From NCBI GenBank assembly GCA_943788775.1, contig CALSRO010000008.1, positions 1 to 64,000 on the forward strand: a stretch of 64,000 nt of DNA, read 5' to 3'. Position 1 is the first letter of the stretch. Every line of letters begins with the position of its first letter. A program made the translations under genes and the position numbers. The notes under the pieces were generated by a model. It did no database searches, was not told the origin of the DNA, and saw only the letters and a list, made by a program, of their open reading frames with translations. Of this stretch, positions 8,875-17,064 are shown piece by piece. This DNA is from an uncultured Flavobacteriales bacterium. GTDB lineage: Bacteria > Bacteroidota > Bacteroidia > Flavobacteriales_G > Salibacteraceae.

Positions 8875-10380
8875 ATGGGTAAACCGCTAATATTAGGAGT
8901 GTCAGCCAGTTTAAGAAATGCGAGACGAGGGCTCGGTAATATTTCGCTGATAGATGAGATTAAAAATCTAAAGTCAAAGGAGGACCTTATGATTTTTCTC
9001 AAGCAGGAGGCTGAAGTGCACCTTAAAAACTTTCAAGAGTCAGGTAGATCTGACAGTCTACCGTTTGATATAATGTATGCTAACCTTAAAAAGTTGAAAG
9101 GTAATAAAGGTTTGAGCAATTCAGAAGTTGCCTTATCGTCAGCGTTATGGTCTGCGCATAGTCTAGGTTGTGAAATTGATCATTTGTCACTAGCGGAATT
9201 CTATTCTGAATCAGGAGTACAAAACGAAGATCAAATTCTAGCAAAGCTTAAGAAAGCAGATGCATTATTAATCTCTACACCAGTGTATTTTGGTGATCGA
9301 AGTTCTCTCGGGCAAACATTCATTGAATCCATTCGCAAAAATCCAGATTGGAAAAAGGCTGTAGAAGGTAAACTATACGCTGGATTGGCAGTAGGTGCCA
9401 AAAGAAATGGTGGCCAAGAAACAACACTGATTTATCAGATTTTAGATATGTTAAATGTGGATATGTTATGTGTTGGTAATGATAGTGAAACCACATCCCA
9501 ATATGGAGGAACTGGATTAGCTGGAGATATTGGTGCCATGCCATCTGATGAGTATGGATTAGCTACAACAATGGGTACTGGGAGACGCATATCTCGGGTA
9601 GCACAAGCATTGAAAATAGGAGAAGGTTATGAACTTAAGGGCAAGTTAAAAGTCCAATTTTGGATACTACAGGATTCTGAAGGATTTGCTTTGAAAAAGA
9701 TTCAGAGCTTGATTGCTGGGAAAAACATCGATGCTGACATTGTTGATTTAACAACCAAAACAATACATAGGTGTCTAGCTTGCGATATATGCCCCACGCA
9801 CGTAAGCACTGATGATGAATATAGATGCATTATAAAAAGCAAGAAAGATGATTTAAAGGAAATTCATCCTTCATTCTTAGATGCAGATGGAGTGATCCCC
9901 GTGATTTACTCGAAAAAAGATGCACATTCAACTCAAAGCAATTATCAGAAGTTTTTAGAGCGCACCAGGTATCTCAGAAGAGGTGATTATTTACTTAGTA
10001 ATACGCTTTCAGCTCCAATTGTTTTTGAAGAAATTGGGGCTCATGAGAATATGCATATCCGAGCAGTAACTTCTATGATTCGGCATCATACCGTTTTGTC
10101 AAAACCATTAGTTGGAATTATTCAGAATGACCAATTATTAAATGAGGATGAAATAATTGATTGCTTTGACCTTTTATTACAGTCATGTGAAAGATTAATG
10201 AAAGGAAAGTTAGCCATGTATTCCCAAGACCAAGATCATTTGAAATACAAGCCAATAGGATATGTTTTAAGCACCGTTAAGGATAAGGAGGATGAGAAAC
10301 TATCTAGAAGGGAAGCAATGATGGAAGAACGATATCGAAGGAATGAAAAGAAGCTTTCTGAAAAAATTGAAAAAACATAA
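8875..10380 (+). CDS. Tandem flavodoxin-like / FMN-reductase protein with Cys cluster
   Basis: This 501-residue protein appears to contain two flavodoxin-fold domains. The first (1-240) starts with an FMN-loop-like ILGVSASLRNAR and has STPVYFGDRSSLG. The second starts near residue 255 and holds a C-x2-C-x2-C-x11-C cluster (CLACDICP to RC). That cluster resembles iron-sulfur flavoproteins such as Isf, although their last spacing is shorter. The family is the NADPH-dependent FMN reductase superfamily, soluble electron-transfer enzymes. A redox flavoprotein is unexpected inside a polysaccharide operon. It sits nine bases after asnB and nine bases before the enolase-superfamily gene, suggesting a shared pathway. 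The true redox partner and the presence of a cluster are inference. Confidence 0.72.
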   Translation: MGKPLILGVSASLRNARRGLGNISLIDEIKNLKSKEDLMIFLKQEAEVHLKNFQESGRSDSLPFDIMYANLKKLKGNKGLSNSEVALSSALWSAHSLGCEIDHLSLAEFYSESGVQNEDQILAKLKKADALLISTPVYFGDRSSLGQTFIESIRKNPDWKKAVEGKLYAGLAVGAKRNGGQETTLIYQILDMLNVDMLCVGNDSETTSQYGGTGLAGDIGAMPSDEYGLATTMGTGRRISRVAQALKIGEGYELKGKLKVQFWILQDSEGFALKKIQSLIAGKNIDADIVDLTTKTIHRCLACDICPTHVSTDDEYRCIIKSKKDDLKEIHPSFLDADGVIPVIYSKKDAHSTQSNYQKFLERTRYLRRGDYLLSNTLSAPIVFEEIGAHENMHIRAVTSMIRHHTVLSKPLVGIIQNDQLLNEDEIIDCFDLLLQSCERLMKGKLAMYSQDQDHLKYKPIGYVLSTVKDKEDEKLSRREAMMEERYRRNEKKLSEKIEKT

Positions 10381-10388
10381 CTCGATCT

Positions 10389-11354
10389 ATGAGTAATATC
10401 AGCTCGGTCACTGTCGATGAGCGTTCCTATCCTCTCAGTAAACCATATAAACTTTCTTTCGTTACCCTGCGCGAGTTTCAAACAATTCGGGTAACCATTT
10501 CATTAAAAAATGGTGAGTCGAGAGTAGCTGAAGTGGTTCCTCTTGAGGTATACTCGGATGAATCCTATGTGAACGTTCTTTCTAGATTAAAAGAACAGGC
10601 AAGAAATATAGTTGGTTTGAGTTTAGAAGTGGCGAGAAAAGAGACATTGTGCTCTTTCAAAGATAAACCGTTTTCAGCTACAGGAATTTTAACAGCGATT
10701 GATTTATTTAATTTTCAACCCATTGCAAAAATCGAGGCAGACAATCTTCACACATTAATCCCTTTTTCAACAAGTCAACTTTTGAGGAATGAAATAAAGC
10801 AAGATTGGTTCAGCCATGGCAAAACGTATAAATTAAAATTGTCAGGTGATTTGAGCGAAGATCAAAGATCCCTTGCGAAGCTTAATTTTCTCACTAATAT
10901 TGATTGTTCTATCCGTGTAGATGCGAATCAAGCATACAAATTTGACCAAGCGCGATTGCTTTTAGAGGATTTTCAAAAAAACATAGCGGGAACTAAAGTG
11001 GAATATCTTGAACAGCTCCTTGATTCAGATGATTGGGATGGACAAAAGGAATTGGTGTCTATTTTTCCAAAAACTGAATTCATGTTAGATGAGCCAATTG
11101 TCGATTTTGCTTCAATTGACAAGGCTAGGTCCATCGGTGTGAATTACGTGAAGTTAAAATTATATAAGCAAGGTGGAATTATTGAACTTATTGCACATGC
11201 TGAATATGCGAATCAAAATGGGCTGAAGGTGATATTGGGCAATGGGGTAGCCACATGGCCGAGTAACCAAGTAGAACTTTCCGTTTATGCAGAAAATAGA
11301 AGTTGGTTTAGTGGAGTCCATGAAGCAAATGGCTATAAAAAAGTTCTTGCGTGA
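10389..11354 (+). CDS. Enolase-superfamily enzyme, MLE / dipeptide-epimerase-like
   Basis: This 321-residue protein has the catalytic set of the muconate-lactonizing subgroup. There is a K-x-K pair at K148/K150, metal ligands D178 (RVDAN), E208 (EYLEQ) and D234 (MLDEP), and the opposing K257 (KLKLYKQGG). This two-lysine arrangement is used by dipeptide epimerases, o-succinylbenzoate synthase and N-acylamino-acid racemase to abstract a proton alpha to a carboxylate. No menaquinone genes are nearby, so an OSBS role is unlikely. The ATP-grasp ligase that follows overlaps it by four bases and the two are probably co-translated. An epimerase acting on an amino-acid or lactyl-type substituent destined for the glycan is a reasonable inference. 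Confidence 0.82.
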   Translation: MSNISSVTVDERSYPLSKPYKLSFVTLREFQTIRVTISLKNGESRVAEVVPLEVYSDESYVNVLSRLKEQARNIVGLSLEVARKETLCSFKDKPFSATGILTAIDLFNFQPIAKIEADNLHTLIPFSTSQLLRNEIKQDWFSHGKTYKLKLSGDLSEDQRSLAKLNFLTNIDCSIRVDANQAYKFDQARLLLEDFQKNIAGTKVEYLEQLLDSDDWDGQKELVSIFPKTEFMLDEPIVDFASIDKARSIGVNYVKLKLYKQGGIIELIAHAEYANQNGLKVILGNGVATWPSNQVELSVYAENRSWFSGVHEANGYKKVLA

Positions 11355-12547
11355 AGTCGGTTTTAATCCTTAATGGTTATACTAGAAACTCCTTAGCAAT
11401 TACGCGAAGCTTGGGAAAGCTGAATTTTAAAGTTGATCTTTTTTCGAAAAAAGAGTATTCATCCAAAGAGGATCGATTCAATCGAAAATTTGCGTCAAAA
11501 TTTGTGAATAATGTCTTTTTATTCGCCAAGGATAAAAAACTCGAGACACTCATTGATACCCTTCAAAAAGGAAATTATGATTACCTGTTTGCTGGAGGTA
11601 CTGCGGATTCTTTGTTTATTTCAGAGAATAAGGAACTTCTAGGAAAATATGTCAAGGTTGTTGCTGAAGACTTTGATAAAATGCTTCGTGTACATGATAA
11701 AACTATCTCGAATAGTGAATTAAGGTCGATCGGCATTCCAGTGCCAGAAACGTTTGAAGTTAAGTCACTGCAAAGTCTTAAAACGGAATTACCTCCATTC
11801 AATCCACCCTATATATTAAAGTTTTCAGATTCCTATGCCTCGAAAGGTCTTGAGGTTTTTGATGGACATAAAGCTGACTTGTATTCACATTTTTTGAATA
11901 ATTATCAAGAACAATACCTACCAATAATTCAGCAAAAAATTGAAGGGGATTTATTTGATTCAACCTGCTTTGCTGTCAATGGCGAACCAATGGGGATTCT
12001 TTGTCAAAAAAGAATTTTGACGGCTTGGATAAATGGGGGAGGTGGAATCATTAACCGAACCATTTCAAGTCCAGAAATAAGGAGGTATACGGAGCAGATT
12101 CTAAAACATTATAATTGGAATGGCCACCTTGAAATAGATTGGATACACAATAAAATGGAAAATACTTTTTATTTCTTGGAAATGAATCCGAAATATTGGG
12201 GTACGACACAACTCACTATCGATGCGGGATACAATTTTCCTTTTTGGTCAACCAAACTTCTTGATGGTTCGGATATAGAGAAGTGTGAAGAATATAAAAT
12301 TGGAATAACCTATCGTTGGGTAGATGATGAATTGGCGACACTTATTTGGAATAGGTATGGAGTAATAAAAGGTTTGAAATTTTGGACTTTGTTTTTTCTT
12401 CGATTTCTTAATCCGAAAATCCATACGAATATGTATCTGTTTAGCGATCCCAGACCATTTATTGGTCTTTTGACGAAAATGGCGATGCGAATTTTTAACG
12501 ACAAAAAGAAAAAAATAGCCCTACTGTTAAAAACGAAAAATGTATAG
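11351..12547 (+). CDS. ATP-grasp ligase
   Basis: This 398-residue protein is an ATP-grasp enzyme. The N-terminal fold starts VLILNGYTRNSLAITRSL. A lysine in PYILKFSDSYASKG and the segment QQKIEGDLFD fit the nucleotide-binding part. The metal-binding end motif is FLEMNPKYWGT. ATP-grasp ligases activate a carboxylate as acyl-phosphate and join it to an amine or thiol. Members near sugar-nucleotide genes are often unassigned carboxylate-amine ligases. The start GTG overlaps the enolase-superfamily gene by four bases and the end overlaps the deacetylase gene by eight, a clear sign of translational coupling. The substrate cannot be predicted; an amino acid added to an amino- or carboxy-sugar is one possibility. 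Confidence 0.85.
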   Translation: MKSVLILNGYTRNSLAITRSLGKLNFKVDLFSKKEYSSKEDRFNRKFASKFVNNVFLFAKDKKLETLIDTLQKGNYDYLFAGGTADSLFISENKELLGKYVKVVAEDFDKMLRVHDKTISNSELRSIGIPVPETFEVKSLQSLKTELPPFNPPYILKFSDSYASKGLEVFDGHKADLYSHFLNNYQEQYLPIIQQKIEGDLFDSTCFAVNGEPMGILCQKRILTAWINGGGGIINRTISSPEIRRYTEQILKHYNWNGHLEIDWIHNKMENTFYFLEMNPKYWGTTQLTIDAGYNFPFWSTKLLDGSDIEKCEEYKIGITYRWVDDELATLIWNRYGVIKGLKFWTLFFLRFLNPKIHTNMYLFSDPRPFIGLLTKMAMRIFNDKKKKIALLLKTKNV

Positions 12548-13601
12548 CAACGAGTTTTTATGGCAAGTATTTAGTCTTTCGGCTGAAATGGATCCGCTTT
12601 TCAGAGATAAACATGATCGCTTTCCAATCTCGCAAGCTATTCATAATGTGACGGAACCTATCGTAAGTGAAAGGCTTCTGGAATTAGGTTGGAGGCCCAC
12701 TTACCCGAATAACGCTCCTTATGCAGTCGTAATATCACATGATATTGATTTTATATATAAGCGAACAGAAGCTCAACAGCTCTCTGGGGCTCTGAAAGAT
12801 TTGTTAAAATTTACACTGAAAGGAAAGATTCCTACAATCTCGTCTTTTAGTTCAAGTCTTAAAAGCCAATGCGAGTTGAAATGGCCAGTTGAAACTGTTT
12901 TCGATTGTTTGAAAGCAAAAAACATTCCCTCAACCTATTATTTTATGTGCCTAGAGAAAGGGGATGAAGATTATAATTATAATTTTTCTGAATTATATAG
13001 CATTGTCAACAAACTAATCGAAAGTGGAAGCGAGGTTGGACTGCATGGTGGTCACACAGCATATAAATCTCTTGTAGCTATGCAATCTCAGCTTCATGAG
13101 CTTCAGCGAAATATTGGATTGAAAAGAGTTGGTTATAGAAATCATTTTTTAAAGTTTAATCTGAAATCCTTCGAATTGATGGAGTCTACCGGGTTTAGGA
13201 CTGACTCAACATTAGGATTTGCCGAGACAACAGGGTTTAGAAATGGGATGTCACATCCATTTAGGCCTTACAATCACCAAAATGATTCATACTTCAGATT
13301 GGTTGAAATTCCTTTGATCATGATGGATCAGACGTTGTATAAATACATGAATTTGTCTTCTGCAGAAACATTGGATGTGGCCAAGAAGATGATTGAAAAG
13401 GTGGCTAAGGTTTCTGGGGTGTTTACCCTGCTGTGGCACAACACAAATTTTAACGGAAGAAAACTAGAGGATTTTGAACAGATAGTGGATTCGATGAATT
13501 CTGATAAGGCATGGTTTTGCACCGCCAATGAGCTAGTAGATTGGTATGAAAAGAACGATTTTTTTAGGACGCAGACTGACTTATTGAACTCTTTGCGATG
13601 A
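12540..13601 (+). CDS. NodB-like polysaccharide deacetylase family protein
   Basis: This 353-residue protein shows the divergent NodB pattern. It has VVISHDIDF (motif 1 Asp pair), GSEVGLHGGHTAY (motif 2 metal His region), VGYRNHFLKF (motif 3 Arg) and FTLLWHNTNF near the C-terminus (motif 5 His). The family removes N-acetyl groups from polysaccharides or their precursors in a metal-dependent way. No signal peptide is seen, so it probably acts in the cytoplasm on a precursor. It overlaps the preceding ATP-grasp gene and the following glycosyltransferase gene. A free amine exposed by this enzyme could be the acceptor for the ATP-grasp ligase or the formyltransferase at 22345; that link is inference. 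Confidence 0.8.
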   Translation: MYSNEFLWQVFSLSAEMDPLFRDKHDRFPISQAIHNVTEPIVSERLLELGWRPTYPNNAPYAVVISHDIDFIYKRTEAQQLSGALKDLLKFTLKGKIPTISSFSSSLKSQCELKWPVETVFDCLKAKNIPSTYYFMCLEKGDEDYNYNFSELYSIVNKLIESGSEVGLHGGHTAYKSLVAMQSQLHELQRNIGLKRVGYRNHFLKFNLKSFELMESTGFRTDSTLGFAETTGFRNGMSHPFRPYNHQNDSYFRLVEIPLIMMDQTLYKYMNLSSAETLDVAKKMIEKVAKVSGVFTLLWHNTNFNGRKLEDFEQIVDSMNSDKAWFCTANELVDWYEKNDFFRTQTDLLNSLR

Positions 13602-14779
13602 AAGTTCTATTTATATATCCAGATGTTTCTAAATCTCTGGGTGTTCTTTCCAAGATTGAATCAAAGTTGAATGCAATTTTGGAGCAGCCATATACCATAC
13701 AAATCGAGGCAATCTTTTTTGGAAATAAGATTGATACAAAGGCCTATTCTGGTTTGAATTGTAGGGTTTCATTTGTTCGAATAGAAATAGGGTCATCTGA
13801 ATCTATGCTCTTGAATCAAAAAATATTCTGGTCTATAAAGTACGAGAATGAGCTTAGACGGAAATTTGATACACTGACTCATGCCATTGAGAAAATAGAC
13901 GCAGACTTTCTGATTATGCGCGATTTTGCGATGTCAAAATCTGGGGTTGCCTTTTTAAAAAGGTGTCGGTCGAAGTTTAAAGTAGTGCTGGAAAGTAACA
14001 CTAATATTTCTTCAGAATTGAAAATGAAGGCGAACAAGCATGGTGTTTGGTACATTATGGAAGCTCGAAAGGAGCTTCAATACCGAAGGAAGAGTTTAAA
14101 GTTTGTAAATGGCATCATCGCAGTTACTGTTGAGCTTGAAGATTTATATCTGGCATTGGGTTTTGATAAGCAGAAAATTCGCGTCATTACGAATGGAGTC
14201 AAAGTGAAAAAGATCACGGACCTGCGGGATAGGTGGAATCCAAACGAAGCCCTGCGATGCGTTTTTCTCGCGGGTACCTTCAGTGAATGGAACGGAATAG
14301 ATCGGTTAGAAAATAGCTTGAAAAGTTATCGTGGAAAAACTAAGCTAATAGTTGATGTTTATGGTATAAGTTCAGAAAGATTAGATGGTCCAAATTTTGA
14401 ATTAAACTTTATTGATCGCTTAAATCCACAAGACATTTCGACTAGATTATCTGACTATCACATAGGGATTTCAACTTTAGCGCTCTACAAAAAGAATATG
14501 GAAGAAGCATGCACACTGAAGGTGCGAGAATATTTGGCGAGTGGTTTACCCGTATTACTCGCATATAACGATACCGATCTTGAAGAAGAATCCTGTTTTA
14601 TATTCCGCGTGAAGAATAATGATAGTCGAATAGATTTTGAGAATGTTGTAGAATGGTACTGCAATTTGGCTGATACGGTCGCTATTCCCCAAATAACGAA
14701 TGAATTCGCATTGCGAAAACTAACGTATCAACAAAAATCTATGGAAATTTGCAAATTTCTATGCACAATTTCAGATTAG
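13598..14779 (+). CDS. Glycosyltransferase, GT-B fold (GT4-like)
   Basis: This 393-residue protein has the GT-B layout. The N-terminal Rossmann-like half starts MKVLFIYPDVS. The linker shows IRVITNGVKV. The C-terminal nucleotide-sugar half has FLAGTFSEWNGIDRL and a degenerate E-x7-E region around the segment CTLKVREYLASGLPVLL. The motif set is weaker than in its neighbours. The enzymes transfer sugars from nucleotide donors to the growing lipid-linked chain on the cytoplasmic side. The ATG overlaps the stop of the deacetylase gene. Donor and acceptor are unknown. Confidence 0.8.
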   Translation: MKVLFIYPDVSKSLGVLSKIESKLNAILEQPYTIQIEAIFFGNKIDTKAYSGLNCRVSFVRIEIGSSESMLLNQKIFWSIKYENELRRKFDTLTHAIEKIDADFLIMRDFAMSKSGVAFLKRCRSKFKVVLESNTNISSELKMKANKHGVWYIMEARKELQYRRKSLKFVNGIIAVTVELEDLYLALGFDKQKIRVITNGVKVKKITDLRDRWNPNEALRCVFLAGTFSEWNGIDRLENSLKSYRGKTKLIVDVYGISSERLDGPNFELNFIDRLNPQDISTRLSDYHIGISTLALYKKNMEEACTLKVREYLASGLPVLLAYNDTDLEEESCFIFRVKNNDSRIDFENVVEWYCNLADTVAIPQITNEFALRKLTYQQKSMEICKFLCTISD

Positions 14780-14846
14780 TATATGAGCTTCACCTAAACT
14801 CTACTCTGAAAACCAAAGATTTGGAAACATTTAAGATGACCTTCAT

Positions 14847-16067
14847 TTGAAATACCTCATTTTTACCTCACCAAAGCATACGGCCTTCGAGCAAAACGAG
14901 CGGGACTGGGCAAGAAAGGAACTGAAGGACGTTTTATTTGTCTCTGATTTTTCCGAACATGCATTAAAGGCGAATGCAGATTATGTTTCTATTAGAAGTT
15001 CCTTTTCGAGCATGGATCGCCTTCGGCATTTGGCGCGTTTCGGTTGGGAATTGAGCGTCTTGTTGGTGACAGAATTATGCTCAAAAAATACCAGTATTTC
15101 ATACCTGAGGCGTTGGCGTCAAATCTTTAGTATCTTGCTCAAAGTGTCCATGCAGGTAGAGTCGCTCAAGCCGCTGTTGATCCAAAACAATGCAAAGGCA
15201 TCTTACACCATGTGGGCAAATGACCGCGCCCTTTTGTTGGCCTTGGCGAAAAAGAGAGGGTATATAAAACGATGTTATTCCAGAGCCCACGGTCGGGATG
15301 TGATTGAGCATCGTGAGCCAATCACGGGCAAGCTACCCTTTCAAGCCTTTAAGTATAGGCACCTGAATGGTGTTTATTGCGTGAGCAAGTTTACGCAACG
15401 ATATATCCAGGAGCGTTATCCTGAATTTGCAAGAAAAATGGTGGTGGCATATTTAGGTACTGAGGACAGAGGATCAGGTCCTCTGCATCCTGAAAGTGAC
15501 GAATTCGTGGTGGTGAGCATTGGAAGGGTGCGAAACGTGAAGCGTTTTTACCTCATTGCTGAAATGTTAATGCATGCTCAAAAATCCATTCGATGGGTGC
15601 ATTTCGGTGACGTGAGTAGCCACGACCCAACAACCGCTCGCTATGAAGCTGGATTGACTGCTTTATCTTCCAAAACGAACGTAACTCTCCATCATTACGG
15701 CTATACTCCTAATAGTAAAATCCTCGATTTTTTTTCTGGTCATTATATCGATTGTTTGGTGAACTCGAGCGAGAATGAAGGCTTGCCCGTTTCGATTCAA
15801 GAAGCCATCAGTTTTGGCATTCCTTGCATGGCCTCTGACGTTGGGGGAACATCAGATATTATCACAGATCGCACAGGCGTTTTATTAAACAACGATTTTC
15901 ACCCGCCATCAACCATGAAGCACTTGGAGGAGTTTATCGCAACTAAATGCAGAGACACTCTATTTAGACAGCAAACACGTTTATTCTGGGAAGAGAATTT
16001 TAATGCGGCTAATAATTATCCTGGATTTTTCCAGATTCTGCAAACGCAAGGTACATTTGAAGCGTGA
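14847..16067 (+). CDS. Glycosyltransferase family 4
   Basis: This is a 406-residue GT-B enzyme with a clear GT4 C-terminal half. It has VVSIGRVRNVKRF, NSSENEGLPVSIQEAISFGIP with the E-x7-E donor-binding pair, and ASDVGGTSDII. The start is taken as the TTG at 14847; no ATG is available in frame nearby and there is a short gap of 67 bases after the previous gene. It probably adds one sugar to the repeat unit. This gene looks slightly richer in G+C than its neighbours on either side. Confidence 0.87.
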   Translation: MKYLIFTSPKHTAFEQNERDWARKELKDVLFVSDFSEHALKANADYVSIRSSFSSMDRLRHLARFGWELSVLLVTELCSKNTSISYLRRWRQIFSILLKVSMQVESLKPLLIQNNAKASYTMWANDRALLLALAKKRGYIKRCYSRAHGRDVIEHREPITGKLPFQAFKYRHLNGVYCVSKFTQRYIQERYPEFARKMVVAYLGTEDRGSGPLHPESDEFVVVSIGRVRNVKRFYLIAEMLMHAQKSIRWVHFGDVSSHDPTTARYEAGLTALSSKTNVTLHHYGYTPNSKILDFFSGHYIDCLVNSSENEGLPVSIQEAISFGIPCMASDVGGTSDIITDRTGVLLNNDFHPPSTMKHLEEFIATKCRDTLFRQQTRLFWEENFNAANNYPGFFQILQTQGTFEA

Positions 16068-16107
16068 AAGCAAAAGTCTATTTATCGGATGAGGTTGAAA
16101 TTTTAAT

Positions 16108-17064
16108 TTGTCAATTAACATAAGTAAGTCGATGCATTCTCTGCTGCAAAACCTCAGGTCTCATGTGAGCTATCTTTTATTCTTTTACGGTTTAAGGTCA
16201 AGAGTATATCAATATGAAAATTTAACCTTACTTGAAGACGATGAGTTGCTTATTGCCACTAAAAGAGGATTATATTTAGCTTGTAATAAGGCTTTGACAA
16301 CTCTCCTTTATGGTCAATATTATGGAGTGACAAAATTTGATGGCAATTGGATTGTTTTTGAAAACTACAATGGTCAAGGTAGAATTATAAGGTTTTCGTT
16401 AGAGAACAGAAAAATTAAAGATACTCCAGAAGTTATATTTACAAATCTGAGTTCAGGTTGTCATCAAATAGAAGCTATAGGATCGGTTCTGTATATCACA
16501 GATACCTATAACAACCGTATTTTGACTTTTGACTTAGTAGATATGTGCTTTTTAAATGAGTTTTACCCGACACAAAAATTAATTCATGGCAGAAAAGATT
16601 TGAATTACAACCATATCAATTCTATTTATATTGTTAGCAATAAGATTTATTTGATGGCTCATAATGAAACTCGTAAAACTGGTAAGAATAGCCAAATTCT
16701 CGAGTGTGATGCTTCATTTAAACTACATAGAATAATCCAAACCAAAGCTGTGAACGCGCATAATATAGTGGTTCTAGATGGTCGCATGTATTATTGTGAT
16801 TCTATGAATAATGCATTGTGCATAGATGAAGATAGAGTTCTTGAGGTCGACCATTTTACAAGAGGCTTGGCCATCTCTGATAAAAGAATCTATCTTGGCG
16901 GCTCTGAATATGGTAAAAGAGAGGTCAGAGATCAGTTGTCAGGGGCGCTATATATTCTGGATCGAGATGGAAATAAACTAATGACTCGAATTCCAATTCC
17001 AACAATGGTTCAAGAAGTAAGATTAATTAATAAAAAAGATCTAGGATTGTCTCAACATGGATAA
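16108..17064 (+). CDS. Beta-propeller-like protein (NHL / DUF4915-like)
   Basis: This 318-residue protein contains repeated short beta-strand motifs typical of a propeller, such as LYITDTYNNRILTFDL, IYLMAHNETRK, MYYCDSMNNALCI and IYLGGSEYGKRE. The pattern is close to NHL-type and DUF4915 propellers. No signal peptide is present. The start may be the TTG at 16108 or the ATG at 16132. Its stop overlaps the ATG of the CMP-sugar synthetase fusion by eight bases, so it is probably made together with the nonulosonate enzymes. Propellers of this type can be enzymes or scaffolds; no catalytic residues were recognised and the function is unknown. Confidence 0.6.
   Translation: MSINISKSMHSLLQNLRSHVSYLLFFYGLRSRVYQYENLTLLEDDELLIATKRGLYLACNKALTTLLYGQYYGVTKFDGNWIVFENYNGQGRIIRFSLENRKIKDTPEVIFTNLSSGCHQIEAIGSVLYITDTYNNRILTFDLVDMCFLNEFYPTQKLIHGRKDLNYNHINSIYIVSNKIYLMAHNETRKTGKNSQILECDASFKLHRIIQTKAVNAHNIVVLDGRMYYCDSMNNALCIDEDRVLEVDHFTRGLAISDKRIYLGGSEYGKREVRDQLSGALYILDRDGNKLMTRIPIPTMVQEVRLINKKDLGLSQHG

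Noticed and set aside
10389-11354. Menaquinone o-succinylbenzoate synthase (menC)
   Set aside because: The catalytic residues would fit, but no other men genes are near and the neighbours are polysaccharide and ATP-grasp genes.
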